Shown here: piece by piece, positions 47,530 through 58,400 of the stretch | How positions within the stretch are numbered: the first letter of the stretch is position 1 | Layout of the letters: every line of letters starts with the position of its first letter | Assembly: GCA_037367355.1 (NCBI GenBank) | Contig: CM074704.1 | Coordinates: forward strand, 496,001 to 560,000 | Length of the DNA: 64,000 nucleotides | Source of the DNA: Neoscytalidium dimidiatum | Taxonomy: Eukaryota > Ascomycota > Dothideomycetes > Botryosphaeriales > Botryosphaeriaceae | Reading direction: 5' to 3' | Translations under genes and position numbers: made by a program | The notes under the pieces: generated by a model | What the model saw: only the letters and a program-made list of their open reading frames with translations | The model's database searches: none | What the model was told of the DNA's origin: nothing

Positions 47530-47900
47530 GCATGGATGAGATGTAGACTGTGTACAAAAAAAAAGAAAGGAGCCTGGCCAGGGCGCCGCTGTTAACAGAC
47601 CGCAAGGGTATATGATAGAGTAATGAATTGAATCATTGATGACAGACACACGGCCAATAGGCGCTCTGCTTGGTGACTGTGGCTGGGGCCTCGGACGGAG
47701 GATTAGTCGAATGGGCGCGGCCGTGCAAGGAGCTGTGGCTTGACTTCCGCTCTCGGACAGGCCTATTACGAGCGCTGCCGGGGTGTGCAGTGGGCATCAA
47801 CCAAGGCCTACGCGGCGCAATGCAGATTGAAGGGCTTGCGTGTAGCCTGCCTGACAGCCACGGCCCCAAAGATAGAAGCTGGACGGCGGCCGGGCGCGGG

Positions 47901-47907
47901 TATATAG
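47901..47907 (+). promoter_or_regulatory. TATA-box candidate (TATATAG)
   Basis: TATATAG in a GC-rich context, about 780 bp upstream of the GPI-protein start. The CT-rich sequence that follows would fit a long 5' leader. Confidence 0.4.
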
Positions 47908-48299
47908 GGGAGCAGAACACGGCCACAACCAGTACGTTGCTGCATCCATCACGAAGCACCGCCTGCCTTGTCCAACGTTCGCTCGCTCGCACTCTCAGCG
48001 CCGCCGCTCTTTCGACAGCCCTCATCACCAGCACGCGCACATCCCCTACTCCCAATTTCGCATCGCCACATCCGGGCCCGCCCCACGCCCCCTGCGCCAA
48101 CGGCTGAAACAACGGGAAGGCACGCCGCCAAGCACGCCGAAAACGCCTCAGCCGGCCAATCGGAGGATCGCCTGCGTGTTTCATCATCCTGCGCTGACCC
48201 CTGTCTCTGCCTCTGCGTTGGCCCGAGGCATCAGCCTTAATCCCCAGACCTCATTAGGGACCAAGCAGCCGCAGCCCACTTTCTGCTTCGTTTCTCTTT

Positions 48300-48305
48300 T
48301 ATAAA
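48300..48305 (+). promoter_or_regulatory. TATA-box candidate (TATAAA)
   Basis: TATAAA directly after a CTCTTT tract, 385 bp upstream of the GPI-protein start and followed by CT-rich initiator-like sequence. Better placed than the more distal TATATAG. Confidence 0.45.
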
Positions 48306-48684
48306 CACACCGGCCCTTTTGTTTGCCCAGGCTCTTCTTCCCTCTCACCCCCCTTCGTTTGCGGCGCACTCGCTCTGTTCTCTCGCTCTCTGTGGATCCC
48401 TGGTCATCCCATTTACTGTCTTTTTATATCCAGTGCTGCTGGTCTCCATCACGGTCTTTACAATCAGTGTCGCCCTGCATTCTCTTCTTCTCCGTCCAAG
48501 AACGACCAATCCCTCTCAACCGCCAAGGAAAAAATCAACCCTCCATTCCTCCGTGCATACGACGACAATAAACGAAAAAGAAGCCCATCTGATTCTCCCG
48601 GAAGAATCAACCAATCGAACGAATCTTTCCCCCCACGACCAACTCAACCCAACCCTTCAAATCAAACAACCAAGCCCCACCATC

Positions 48685-49416
48685 ATGCGTTCCGCCACCC
48701 TCCTCGCCACCGCCGCCCTCCTGGCCGGCGCCTCCATCGCCCAGAACGCCGACAACTTCGCCGCCGACACCATGCCCGAGGGCTACAGCTACAGCTACTC
48801 GCGCGTCGCGAGCAGCGCCGCCGCGGCCGCCAACACGCCCTCGACGCCGTCCGCCTCGGGCTCGTCCGCCACGGCCTCCGCCACCGGCTACTCCGACGAC
48901 GCCGACGCCTTCCTCTCCGACACCATGCCCAGCGGCTACACCTACTCCGGCTCGTCCTTCGCCACGCCCGCGCTCGGCACGCCCGCCGGGCAGCAGCAGA
49001 CCGGCGTCGTCACCACGCCCGTCGGCGCGAGCGTCACCACGCCCGGCGGCGCGATCATCACGCCCGGCGGCGGCGCGGCCACGACGCCCGGTGGCAGCAG
49101 CAGCGGCAGCGGCAGCGGCAGCGGCAACAGCACCGAGTCCGGCAACGGCGGCAGCAGCCACGGCGGCAGCAGCCACGGCAACAGCACGCTGGCGACGAAG
49201 ACGGCGAGCAAGAGCAGGAGCGGCAGCTCGTCCTCCTCCGCGACCGCCACGAGCGACGGCTCCGGCTCGAGCAGCGGCGGTTCCAGCAGCAGCAGCAGCA
49301 GCGCGACCCCCGCGGCTAGCTCGACCGGCGCGGCCGTGCCCGGCGCGGTGGTGAGCACCGGCGTCGTCACGTCCGCCGTGCTGGCCGTTGCCGGGTGGGT
49401 GCTTGCGATTCTGTAA
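48685..49416 (+). CDS. Small Ser/Thr-rich GPI-anchored cell-wall protein
   Basis: A 243-aa secreted structural or surface protein. The start Met was chosen because it opens a signal peptide (MRSATLLATAALLAGASIAQ). The mature N-terminus has two copies of a short motif: ADNFAADTMPEGYSYSYS and, about 45 residues later, ADAFLSDTMPSGYTYSGS. A low-complexity region follows with repeated VTTPxG units and long Ser/Gly runs, probably heavily O-glycosylated. A hydrophobic tail (VVTSAVLAVAGWVLAIL) with small residues before it fits a GPI attachment signal. There are no cysteines in the mature chain as read. The biochemical role is unknown; it is probably a wall mannoprotein. Codon usage is strongly GC3-biased, and the promoter looks strong. 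Confidence 0.85.
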   Translation: MRSATLLATAALLAGASIAQNADNFAADTMPEGYSYSYSRVASSAAAAANTPSTPSASGSSATASATGYSDDADAFLSDTMPSGYTYSGSSFATPALGTPAGQQQTGVVTTPVGASVTTPGGAIITPGGGAATTPGGSSSGSGSGSGNSTESGNGGSSHGGSSHGNSTLATKTASKSRSGSSSSSATATSDGSGSSSGGSSSSSSSATPAASSTGAAVPGAVVSTGVVTSAVLAVAGWVLAIL

Positions 49417-51479
49417 AACGCCCACGGGGCCGATCGAGCGTGTCGCACGGTGAGGGGATGTCCGGCGCACTGTTTTTTGTGTGTGCGAAAGAGGGGAAAG
49501 GGGGGAGGGGAGATGCCCAGGTCCACCGCTAATGGCGGAGGAGAAGATGTATTCTTGTGTGGACGAAAAAAAGAAAGATGGGGGAAGCCTGGGTTGAACC
49601 GAACTTCCCCTCTCTAAATGGTAAATGTCTGGTGGAAAGGATGTTGGGAAGGAAAATTGCCTCTCTTGATAGACTGGCTCTTGCTTTTTTTCCCCCGCGT
49701 ATCTGCTTCTTCTGTTCGTTGTCTTTTCTTTTTAACTTCTATACCTTAACTTTTTATACATAACTTTCTGTCGCGCGCGAACACGTGTTGTCGGTAGCTG
49801 GGGGGAGAGTTGGTGGCTGGACCGATTTTTACCTTTTCAATCTCCTTTCTTACTCCAGTTGTCATCGAGTGTCGGCGGAGTGAGAAAGGCGGTGTTTGAA
49901 AAGACCATACATATGTATATTCAGAACATGTCATATATACATGTATATGAGAGTTGCGTATTCAATGAGGATTATGATCGATTAAAAGTAAACGTGGTTC
50001 CCAGCCTTACCATGTGATTCACTTAGTGTAGGATATGGTCTCAGCAGAAATGGCCGCTGGAAGTGGAGGGTTCTTTTGAGATTTATGAGATTAAGGTTAA
50101 TAATCTATAAAACCCTTGTGCAAATCAGACACTGGGGTTGGTGGGTTTTTGGATGTGATCGAGATCGTTCCCAGTCCGCTTAGGCTCAACGACCAGATGC
50201 ACCACCGGAGAAACCGCACAAACCCCCACGCGTTTATCATGCGGGCGTCGGGTTAGATCGGCTCCAAGAATGGAAGGGGGTACATAGCTGTCGTCGCAAC
50301 AAAGTCGGGTCATGTCGCACCAACAACAGCCACCCGCCACACACACACACACAAGCCACGCGACTCCAAGATAGCTGTCAGGGACTTATCAAGCCTGGAT
50401 ATCGAGGCCCCATCCCGTCAACAACAACGCTTGTAACGTCTTGGCATCTACCTCAAAATCTCTCCAGTATCACGCCACGGAGTGCCCCAGGCACTGTTCA
50501 CCTCTGTCAAATCCCCCCGCCCAGCAAAACGCATCTCTCCTCAAAATATAGGAGCCTTGCCGCAAGAGCCCGGAAATCAATAGCAGCCTTATCGCGACCA
50601 TAAGGCCTAGCCTTACAACTCCACGCGTTTCCAATGCAAATTAAAGTGGGCGAGAGCGAACCGGCAATTCCAAAAGAACGCAGGAAAGTAGGGACGTCAC
50701 GCGCTCCGCGGAAAGCCCCCCCGCCAAGCCAATGATGGAACGAAATGCAGTTTCGAATCTGCGTCCATATCCGTTTTCGATATTCCTCTCTTTATCGTCG
50801 CTTCGTACACGCGACATGCGCCTTTCTCTAACAGTACACAATCGCCGGCCAGATCGTCTCCCCTCCTAGCTGGCCTGGTGTCAAATGATGCAGCCCTTCT
50901 CCCGTTCCAAGTAATTCTACGTACAGCCCAACTCGACTGACTCTGCCGCATTCGGACGAATAGTAGTAAAAATGCAGGCAGCAAGGTATCTGGCAATGCC
51001 GGAAAGAAAAAATCAAGGAGAAAATAGCCAACTTGCACCAATCAAGAGGGCAATCGTACAAGTGACGTCGACGGGAGATGTATCAGCGGGCGGAGAAGCA
51101 GAAGCCAAGCTGCAGCTCACAAGGCCCTACTGATGTCCAACCCGAAGCGTAAGAACTAGAAAAGGAGGAAAAACATTCGTACGTCCGCTCTTGGCGAACA
51201 ACGATCTCGTCTAGAATAAAGTTTTGAAAGAGGTTGCAACAGCAGGGGATTTGGCAAAAACGCGTATCCGGCGTGAGCGGCATGCAACATAACTACAATC
51301 GCTAAGTTCAAGAAAGCAGCAGAAAAAGAAAAGAATAGCAAAAGTTGCCGTAAATAGGCAAATGACAATAAAGGAGCCTTACCCAAGACCGCTCATGTCT
51401 CCAAGGCAAGAAGAAGAAGAAAAAGACTCACCAAGCCGTTACGCCAAGCACCTCCATCTTCGCCTTGCAGCCGATTCTC
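49417..51479. other. Intergenic, 2.1 kb
   Basis: Convergent 3' flanks of the GPI-protein gene and the mannosyltransferase gene. A short AC repeat lies near 50338-50352. No coding frame with motifs was found. Confidence 0.5.
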
Positions 51480-53133
51480 TTACTTCGGCTCGTCCTGCTT
51501 CTGTTGCTCCTCCTGCTTTCCTTGCTTCTCATCGCTCCCTTCTTTCTGTTTTGCCTTCTCGGCCTCTTGCTGTTGCTGTAACACGATTTGATCGGCCGGG
51601 TCGGAATCCTTGCTCGTGCGGAAGCGGCCCACCTCGCCGGTGAACCATGCCTTGACGCCGTCCCACCACCCCGCGTTGAGGCGTTTGCTCAGCTCGCGGT
51701 ACGAGTACATCTCGCCCCAGCAGTCACGGCCCCACTCGCAGCCGGCCATGTTGACGAGGAAGTCACGCTCCTGCTCGCTGTAGTGAATGCGCGGGTCGAT
51801 GCCGTTGTCCGAGCACGCGCCGGGCGGGAAGGCATTGACCTTGCGCTGGTGGATGAAGGCCATGTTCGTCCGCACCCATGGTTGGCTCTGGTACATGTAC
51901 TCGAGCGCATCCTGCTCTTTGTGCTCCCACTGCATGTGACGTTGTTCGTAGTGTACCGGGTCCCACCAGTAGTCGAGTAATCGATCGGTCCATGCGCTGC
52001 GGCGCACGAAGAAGGAACCTAGGTTGAAGCCGCCGCAATCCTGCGGGACAATAAGATTGATAGACTCGGGGTTGCCGTCGCCCTCGGGCGAACGGGAAAG
52101 AGGATCGAGCCATTCCTCGGTGAATGGATGGCTAATGTTGAGAGGGTTGTAGTAGTTGATGTCGCGGTATGTGCTTGAGGGAAGGTCGGCGAAAATGTGC
52201 TTCTGTAGCGAGTAAGAGGGCTCCATGATGAACGTGTTGAGGTCGAGCCACCAAAACCTGCACATAGCATATCGTCAGAAGGAACCGATCTCAGCTGGGA
52301 TGCAGGGCTTGTGACATCATCTCACCATTCTGCGTTGGGATACTTCCGCATTGCGTTCCGGATTGTGTCAACCTTCTCCCAGCTCTCGCGCCATTCGTGC
52401 GCATAACGCTTCTTGGTGCTCATGTCGACAATCTCCAACTCGTATCCCCACCTACGTGCGTATCTCTTCTTGTTCTTCACACTGTCGCGCTCAATGGCCC
52501 ATTCCCGCGGCCCTTTCCACTCCATGACTCCTCCTCCCATGTTCGCTGCCAATATTATCACGTATTTGCTTCCTCCGCCGAGCCAAGACGCGCGATTGTA
52601 GATCTGGTCGAAAGCTAGGTGGTTGTTAGAGCTCTGTGAATTGCAACGAGAAGCACTAGGGAATCCTTACGGGGTATAAACGAAAGCAAGACGAAGAACA
52701 GGACCGCCAAAAGCAATACGAAGCGCAGCCTCATCGAGCGCAGTCTCCCACCGATCCATGAAGGTACGCCTGCCAGCGCGCCCGTCCTCCGCGGCGCCCA
52801 CCGCTCGCGCTCGAGCTTCTCCTTCTCCGCATACGCGCCGCTCGGGGTCTGGGCGAAGGGCAGGCCCTGTGATATCTTCCGCAGGTGTCTCGAGAAGAAG
52901 CCGCCGCCGCGGGGGCTGAATCGCGAGGCGGAGCCGCGCACCTGCTCGCTGCGCGCTTGGGCGGAGCCCCAGGTGACGTTGTGGGAGCCGTTGGTGGAGG
53001 CGTAGCTGCCGCCGACGCGCGGGCTCACGCTGCCGCTGCCGCTGCCGTGCGGGCTGTAGGGCGAGGGCGCGGTCAAGCCGGGGCTGGCCCAGCCGCCGCC
53101 TGGCTGAGGCGACGGCGAGCGCGACAGCGACAT
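51480..53133 (-). CDS. MNN10: Golgi alpha-1,6-mannosyltransferase, GT34 (Mnn10/Gma12 type)
   Basis: Type II Golgi glycosyltransferase that extends the N-glycan mannan backbone. 509 aa in three exons (53133-52671, 52614-52326, 52257-51480). The start MSLSRSPSPQPGGG leads into a disordered Ser/Gly-rich cytosolic tail. A single hydrophobic anchor follows near residue 140 (LRFVLLLAVLFFVLLSFI). The intron at 52615-52670 joins SFIP to AFDQIYNRASWLGGG. The intron at 52258-52325 (GTGAGA) splits the Trp codon of NAEW before FWWLDLNTFIM, which carries the DxD-like metal/sugar-nucleotide motif. Other GT34 motifs are ILAANMGGGVMEWKG, NLIVPQDCGGFNLGSFFVR and EQDALEYMY. The C-terminal tail is Gln/Lys/Glu-rich. 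The gene symbol is by family resemblance; another GT34 paralogue is possible. Confidence 0.9.
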
Positions 53134-55466
53134 GGAGGTCTGAGTGGTCGGCGTCGGGAGCAGGCCCTGCGTGGCCTCGACCGGGGTCCCGGGGATGGCG
53201 GGGAGCGGCTGTCGGAAGCCGGGGCGGGCGGGCAGGCCGGAGGTGGCGCCCTGGTGTGCGTCACGGTGCTGCTGGGCTGCGTCAATCTGCTGGTGGAGCT
53301 GCAGATTTGGAGGGCCGGCGGACGAGCGCCGTCGGCGGTGGCCGGACGGGAGGGTTGTGGTGGAAGTTGGAGTCGCCAGGGTGACTTTTGCCGCGACTAG
53401 GCGGGACTCTGGCGCGGGCGCGGGAGGATGTTATAGGGCTGGGTGTGCGAAGGGAGGGCAGGCGTTCGTGCCTCGGCGGGCCTGGGATAAGGTTGGCTCG
53501 CGATGTGGAGGACTCGAGATGTGGCTCGGACTGCGGGATGCAATTGGCGGGCGCGGAGGGGCTGCAGTTGGCCGGGCCTTGCTGTGGCTCACTGCTGCTG
53601 ATGGTGCTGGCGGACAGGTTGCAAGTCTGGATACGATGCTGCGGGTGGCTTGCGAGCTGCGGCGCGCGCAGAAGCTCAGACAGGGATGTGGATGGAGGAG
53701 CAGGCGACGGTGAGGGCGCACGGTTTCAGAACCTTTTCAGAACGTCGACATGCCAGGGCGGCGCGCAGGAGCAGAGACAGAAACAGGCGGCGGCAGACGG
53801 ACAGACAGACAGACAGATAGACAGGCGCGCAGAGGGGGACGGCGGCCGCGAAAAAAAAAGCCAGAGAGGGCAGCGGCGCGGCGGCGGAGATTAGGAGCAG
53901 CCTGCTTGGCTCGTCCCCGGTCGAGTAATGGCGGAGCTGATTATAGCAGATAATCTCACCTGCAGCGGTTGCCCTCGCGTGCTCATAGATCAATATTGCC
54001 GGAGCCCCTCTCGCCCTCGTATCACGCTTATCGGCCATCGCGATGCCACCTCGCCAAATGCAGCGCGCGCGGTGCCCTTGCGTGGTGGATCAGCAGTACG
54101 AGCAGCAATGAAGACACGTCGCGCGCCGCGGTCACGCTCGACCCTCAGACCTCCGCTCCGCTGGCCACCACCATTGTTATTATTATTACTATCGTACGCT
54201 CATTAGTCTTCGCGCCCCGAAGATAAGGCGAAATTATCCGGGCGACCGCCAGCGGCAGACCCTTGCCGCCGCCGCCGCCGTGGTTGAAGTCGCTCGACGG
54301 CGCCGGAGGCCCATGGGCGGGAGAGCTTGGCCTCTTCAATCGCAAACGGTCGCTCCCAGGGCCGATCGCGACGCTGCCTCGTGGTGACGGCCCGCAGGCC
54401 TCGATCCTCCGCGTAAATCAGCTCAGACACGAACGCACTGGAGCTCGTCTCGCGCGCGCGATCGGCAGACACGGCGACGACGCTCACGGCCGGCGCGCGA
54501 CGCGTGATGCTCCTCTTGCAGGCATGAGGCGTGACCAGCTGGCTGCGATGGATTCGCCAGTACGAGCGGGCGCGAGTCGAAGGAGTCGCCCTCGCCGCCG
54601 CTTGTCGACCAAGAGCTGGCTCTCTGCGGACGCCGCCGGAGCGCAGGGTGACGAGGCGGGCGACGCGGACGGCGGAGGGACGCTCTCTTGTGTCTGGAGT
54701 TGGAGGCCTCTCTGCTAATGATAGCAGCTTAGCGCCCGGTGAGGCTCTGAGGGTTGCGTCGAGTGGCTCGTCGCGACCGCCTTTGGGCCACAGAGCCTGC
54801 TGGCGCGGGTGCAGGGCTAAACCGCAGCAGGCATGGCCGCAGCCTTGGTCGGTCTGATCCGCACCGGCATTCTCGTGGCAGGCGCTTCCACAGCCAACCA
54901 TTTCTCAACCTCGCCACGAACCTCCCGCCAGGCTTGCCCACCACGCCCGCGAGATGACTCTCCAGCCCGATCCACCAATAGAACCTGCTGTTCGCGCTGT
55001 ACAGTACCTGCTTTGCGGCGCCCGCAGTCAACATGTGCGCCCGCCCAAGCTTCAGGCAGCGCGCCGGTGTACTTTTTGCTTTTGCACGGCCCGGAGCCTA
55101 CACATCGCGTGCTCTGCTTCTCTTCTGCTCTTCTTTCCCCATACTTTTCTCCATTTCTCTAACCGTCCTTCAAAAGTTCTTTTCGTCCCATCTTTCTGCT
55201 TCTTCACCTGCCTGCTTCTCGTTTGCTTCTTCCTATTGTCGCCCACCCCGCGTTTTAGACAACAATAGAAGCCTATTGTGTTTCAGGCTCATCAAAGCAT
55301 TCTGCTTGGTCCGCGGCCATGTCTTCTTTCCGCCTCTCATAGTCCCATTATCTCCTTCTTGTCGCAAACCTGACACCGCTGTCTGAGACCCTGCCCGACA
55401 AAGAGCGCCGACTTGAAGCGCCTACGGTAGACTTCTGCCTGCGGACTCGACCCTCTGGCAACTAGC
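53134..55466. other. Divergent intergenic, 2.3 kb, very GC-rich
   Basis: Shared upstream region of the mannosyltransferase and the 1315-aa membrane protein. It contains a GACA/GATA-type tetranucleotide tract near 53798-53824 and an ATT trinucleotide run near 54176-54188. A CT-rich leader of several hundred bases precedes the plus-strand gene. Open frames here are compositional and overlap on both strands. Confidence 0.5.
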
Positions 55467-58400
55467 ATGGCGACACTGCACCCGGGCAACTTCCACAGAG
55501 ATCCAGATGTTACCGACGACTCCAAGATCCAGAGGATAACGCGTTTCCCCGCAGCCGCCGATTTTCGTTCGCCAACACATCCCCCGGTGGGTCCGACCAG
55601 CTGGCAAGCGCAATCCGGAAACGAGAAGGCTCCCCCACCTTACCAAACAGGCCCGACAGAGGACATCATGGAGGATCAGAGCACCGCGGGAGGCTACCAG
55701 CCTTCTCAAGACTGGGCGTACGATGCCTCACGTCTTGCTGCACGGAACGCCTTCGCAAAGCAAAAGAGAATGTCTTCACATAATGTTTCCAAGTCAAAAT
55801 CAAAAAGGAGGAACAAGCCGTTTGGTCATACCATGCGGCCCGCCATCGCCGTTGACACCAGTTATGCCCGGCATAGAGGCCCTGCACCACGTCAAGTATT
55901 TCCTGCAGCTGTCGGGGGCCCGTTCACCACTGGAAGACCTGGGATGGTATCGCCAGAAGAGAAGGCTCCGAGCAAGTTCAAATGGCTGGGACTAGGACGA
56001 ACGACGTCGACACGCAAGGTTGGCAAGGCGGAGAAGAAGGATGACTTTGAGAGGATGGCTCCGGCGTACGAGCTCCAAGAGAAGGAACCTCTCCCATCCG
56101 ACAACGGATATCGCTTCAAGTCAAAGACCATGCGCAAAAACGCCCCGGAACCCAGACCAGAGACCAAGCCGGTGATGATACCTTTTGAGCCTGGGCCTCC
56201 CCCGGATCCGCCAGTCGCCCACATTGCACCGCCTCAGACGCCGAAAAATACGCAACTGCCGCGCCAGAGCCCTCTTGATGTGTCACCGTCCGACCGCCCA
56301 ATTACTATTGGACTTTCGGTATCTCCCGAGCAAGTCTCCGACCATGAAACGCCCCAGTCAGCCTCTCCAAGGGACAACTTAGCCGTCCATGCGGGGAATC
56401 GTCAGAGGTCTGATAGTGGAACTTCCCCCGACACTCCTACCATCATTGTTACCCCTGCACGAGAAAAGGCTGGCTGGTTGTTCCCGATAGACAATAGACC
56501 CCGTCCAGCGTCGAGCGTGTACTCCAGAGCCACGAATGCGTATACCCTTTACAACCCCAGTCGAGAATATATTCCCCCTGTCCCTGCGATTCCAGCGAAC
56601 TTTGAGGCCAAGAACGACCACAGTCCCGCTGGCATTAGCGCGGGAAATGGGTACGTAGTTTCGGAGACGCCTACGGAGCAAAATCCTCCCCAGCCGGCAA
56701 CATCTTCCAAAGCACAGGAGATTGCGAATACTAAAAAGCCTCGTGTGACTTCCGATGCCACCCTTTTCGAAGAAGACCAAACGCCTCAATCTGCCAATTC
56801 TCTCAGGGGGCCCACTGGGCTGTACATTGACACGAACATTCCCCCAACGCCCCACCGTTCCAGAGGATGGTGGAACATCATCACTACTCCCTTTGAATTC
56901 ACTCCCTCTCGCTTTCGATTCACCCCTAATACCCCCAGCGACAAGAGCACTCCCGTCATGCCTATGCTTCCCTCTGCCGCATCATTTTTTTCTCGGTCCC
57001 CGGATCTGCGTCGGAACTTTTCCGCGAGATCAAGAGCAGCCCAAACCCCTCGATCAGCTTCTACGGCGTTTAGCCCTGAGAGCTGGGAGCGGTCGTCTTC
57101 GGAAGGGTCGCCCGTGAGAACTCATGATGACTTGGGGATTTCCACGGTTCCATCCCGCGATTCTTTGCACGAGAGGTCTTATCAGCCCGAGGCGACAGAG
57201 AGCGCGATCAGCGCCAGCGACAGGGAGATCCCTGTCGCTCTCGGACAAGGATTTGAGGCTAAAACGGATTCTCTCACGAACCCCGCGCCACCCAGCCACA
57301 CCAGTAACAGCAACAATGTCTACCACATCTCCAACCACTATCATTACAACGGCGTGCCTTTTCATCGGGACGACGACCTGGTGCGACGCGACACATTTCG
57401 CAGTACAGATACCACGCCCGTTGTTGCGGTAGCATCGCTTGGCACCGTCTTGTCCGCTCGTGCCGTGCACGAACCCCAGGATCCGACCAGCACGCCTCGC
57501 AGCATGAACGCCGATGTGGAAACTGCACCAGCTGAGCCGCGGGCGGCTGCAGCTGCAGGCACACCACGGAGATCCACGTCGACACGCCGGTCCTCGCGGC
57601 CGCATGACATTTCGATGCCTGCACCTGCAGGTGTGATCTCATCGAGCCGCCGCACTTCGGTTGAGGCCCCCTACTCGAACCAGCATGCTGCAGCTGAAGC
57701 TCCCTCCTCCTCTACTCAGCGTGCACCGACCAATGTCACCTATCCAACAAATCAGACACAGACCCCCTCCAACCAGCGTGGTCCGGCAGAAGTGCCCTAC
57801 TGTCCGCCACCCCCAACACAGGTGCACCACAACTATCACCACAATACCTACTACTCGCAGGATCCACCCAGCTATGGAAGCCCTAACGGACCGCTCGAAA
57901 GAGGCGGAACCAGGAGGCCTTTCCCAGGCAGCCCACGCCATGCTGAGAAGGCGCAGAAGGCTCCAAAGGCTCCAAAAGCACCGAAGCCTCCGCGCAGAAA
58001 GGGAGCTGGTGGCTATTGGCACCTCTTCCCTAGAAGAGACAAGGGGAAGGAGGATCCTAATGACCCCGCAGTGCAAAAGAAGAAAAAGAGGAGGTGCTAC
58101 TGCTGGTGCTGCTGCATTTTCTTCCTGATCCTCCTCATAATCATGGCCGCCCTGCTTGGTACGCTGCTTCCCCGGAGACACGGCAACGACGACGGCGGAT
58201 CCAGCTCTGGTGGTGTTTCAACTTCTCCCGACGGCAGCCCATCTGCGACGAATGTTCCTGATACTCCTTCGGTGTGGCTCAATTTAACTGGATTCCCTCC
58301 AATTCCAACTGGTGTTGCAACGGTCGCCGAACCTGATAACAACTATGAGGAGAGTGGGTGCGTGTCGCCGGAAACCATGTGGAGCTGTGCAGTGCCGAAG

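Larger units (their letters stand above)
47530..48684. other. Intergenic, promoter and long leader of the GPI-protein gene
   Basis: It contains two TATA-like sites (listed separately), a CCAATCGG near 48157 and long pyrimidine-rich tracts (48.30-48.55 kb) of the kind seen upstream of highly expressed fungal genes. The frame of the GPI protein is open upstream to 48319, but that part lacks protein character and precedes the signal-peptide Met. Confidence 0.5.

Noticed and set aside
48607..49470. 287-codon minus-strand Ala/Gly frame opposite the GPI protein
   Set aside because: It is a mirror of the Ser/Gly-rich coding repeats; the plus strand has a signal peptide and GPI tail.
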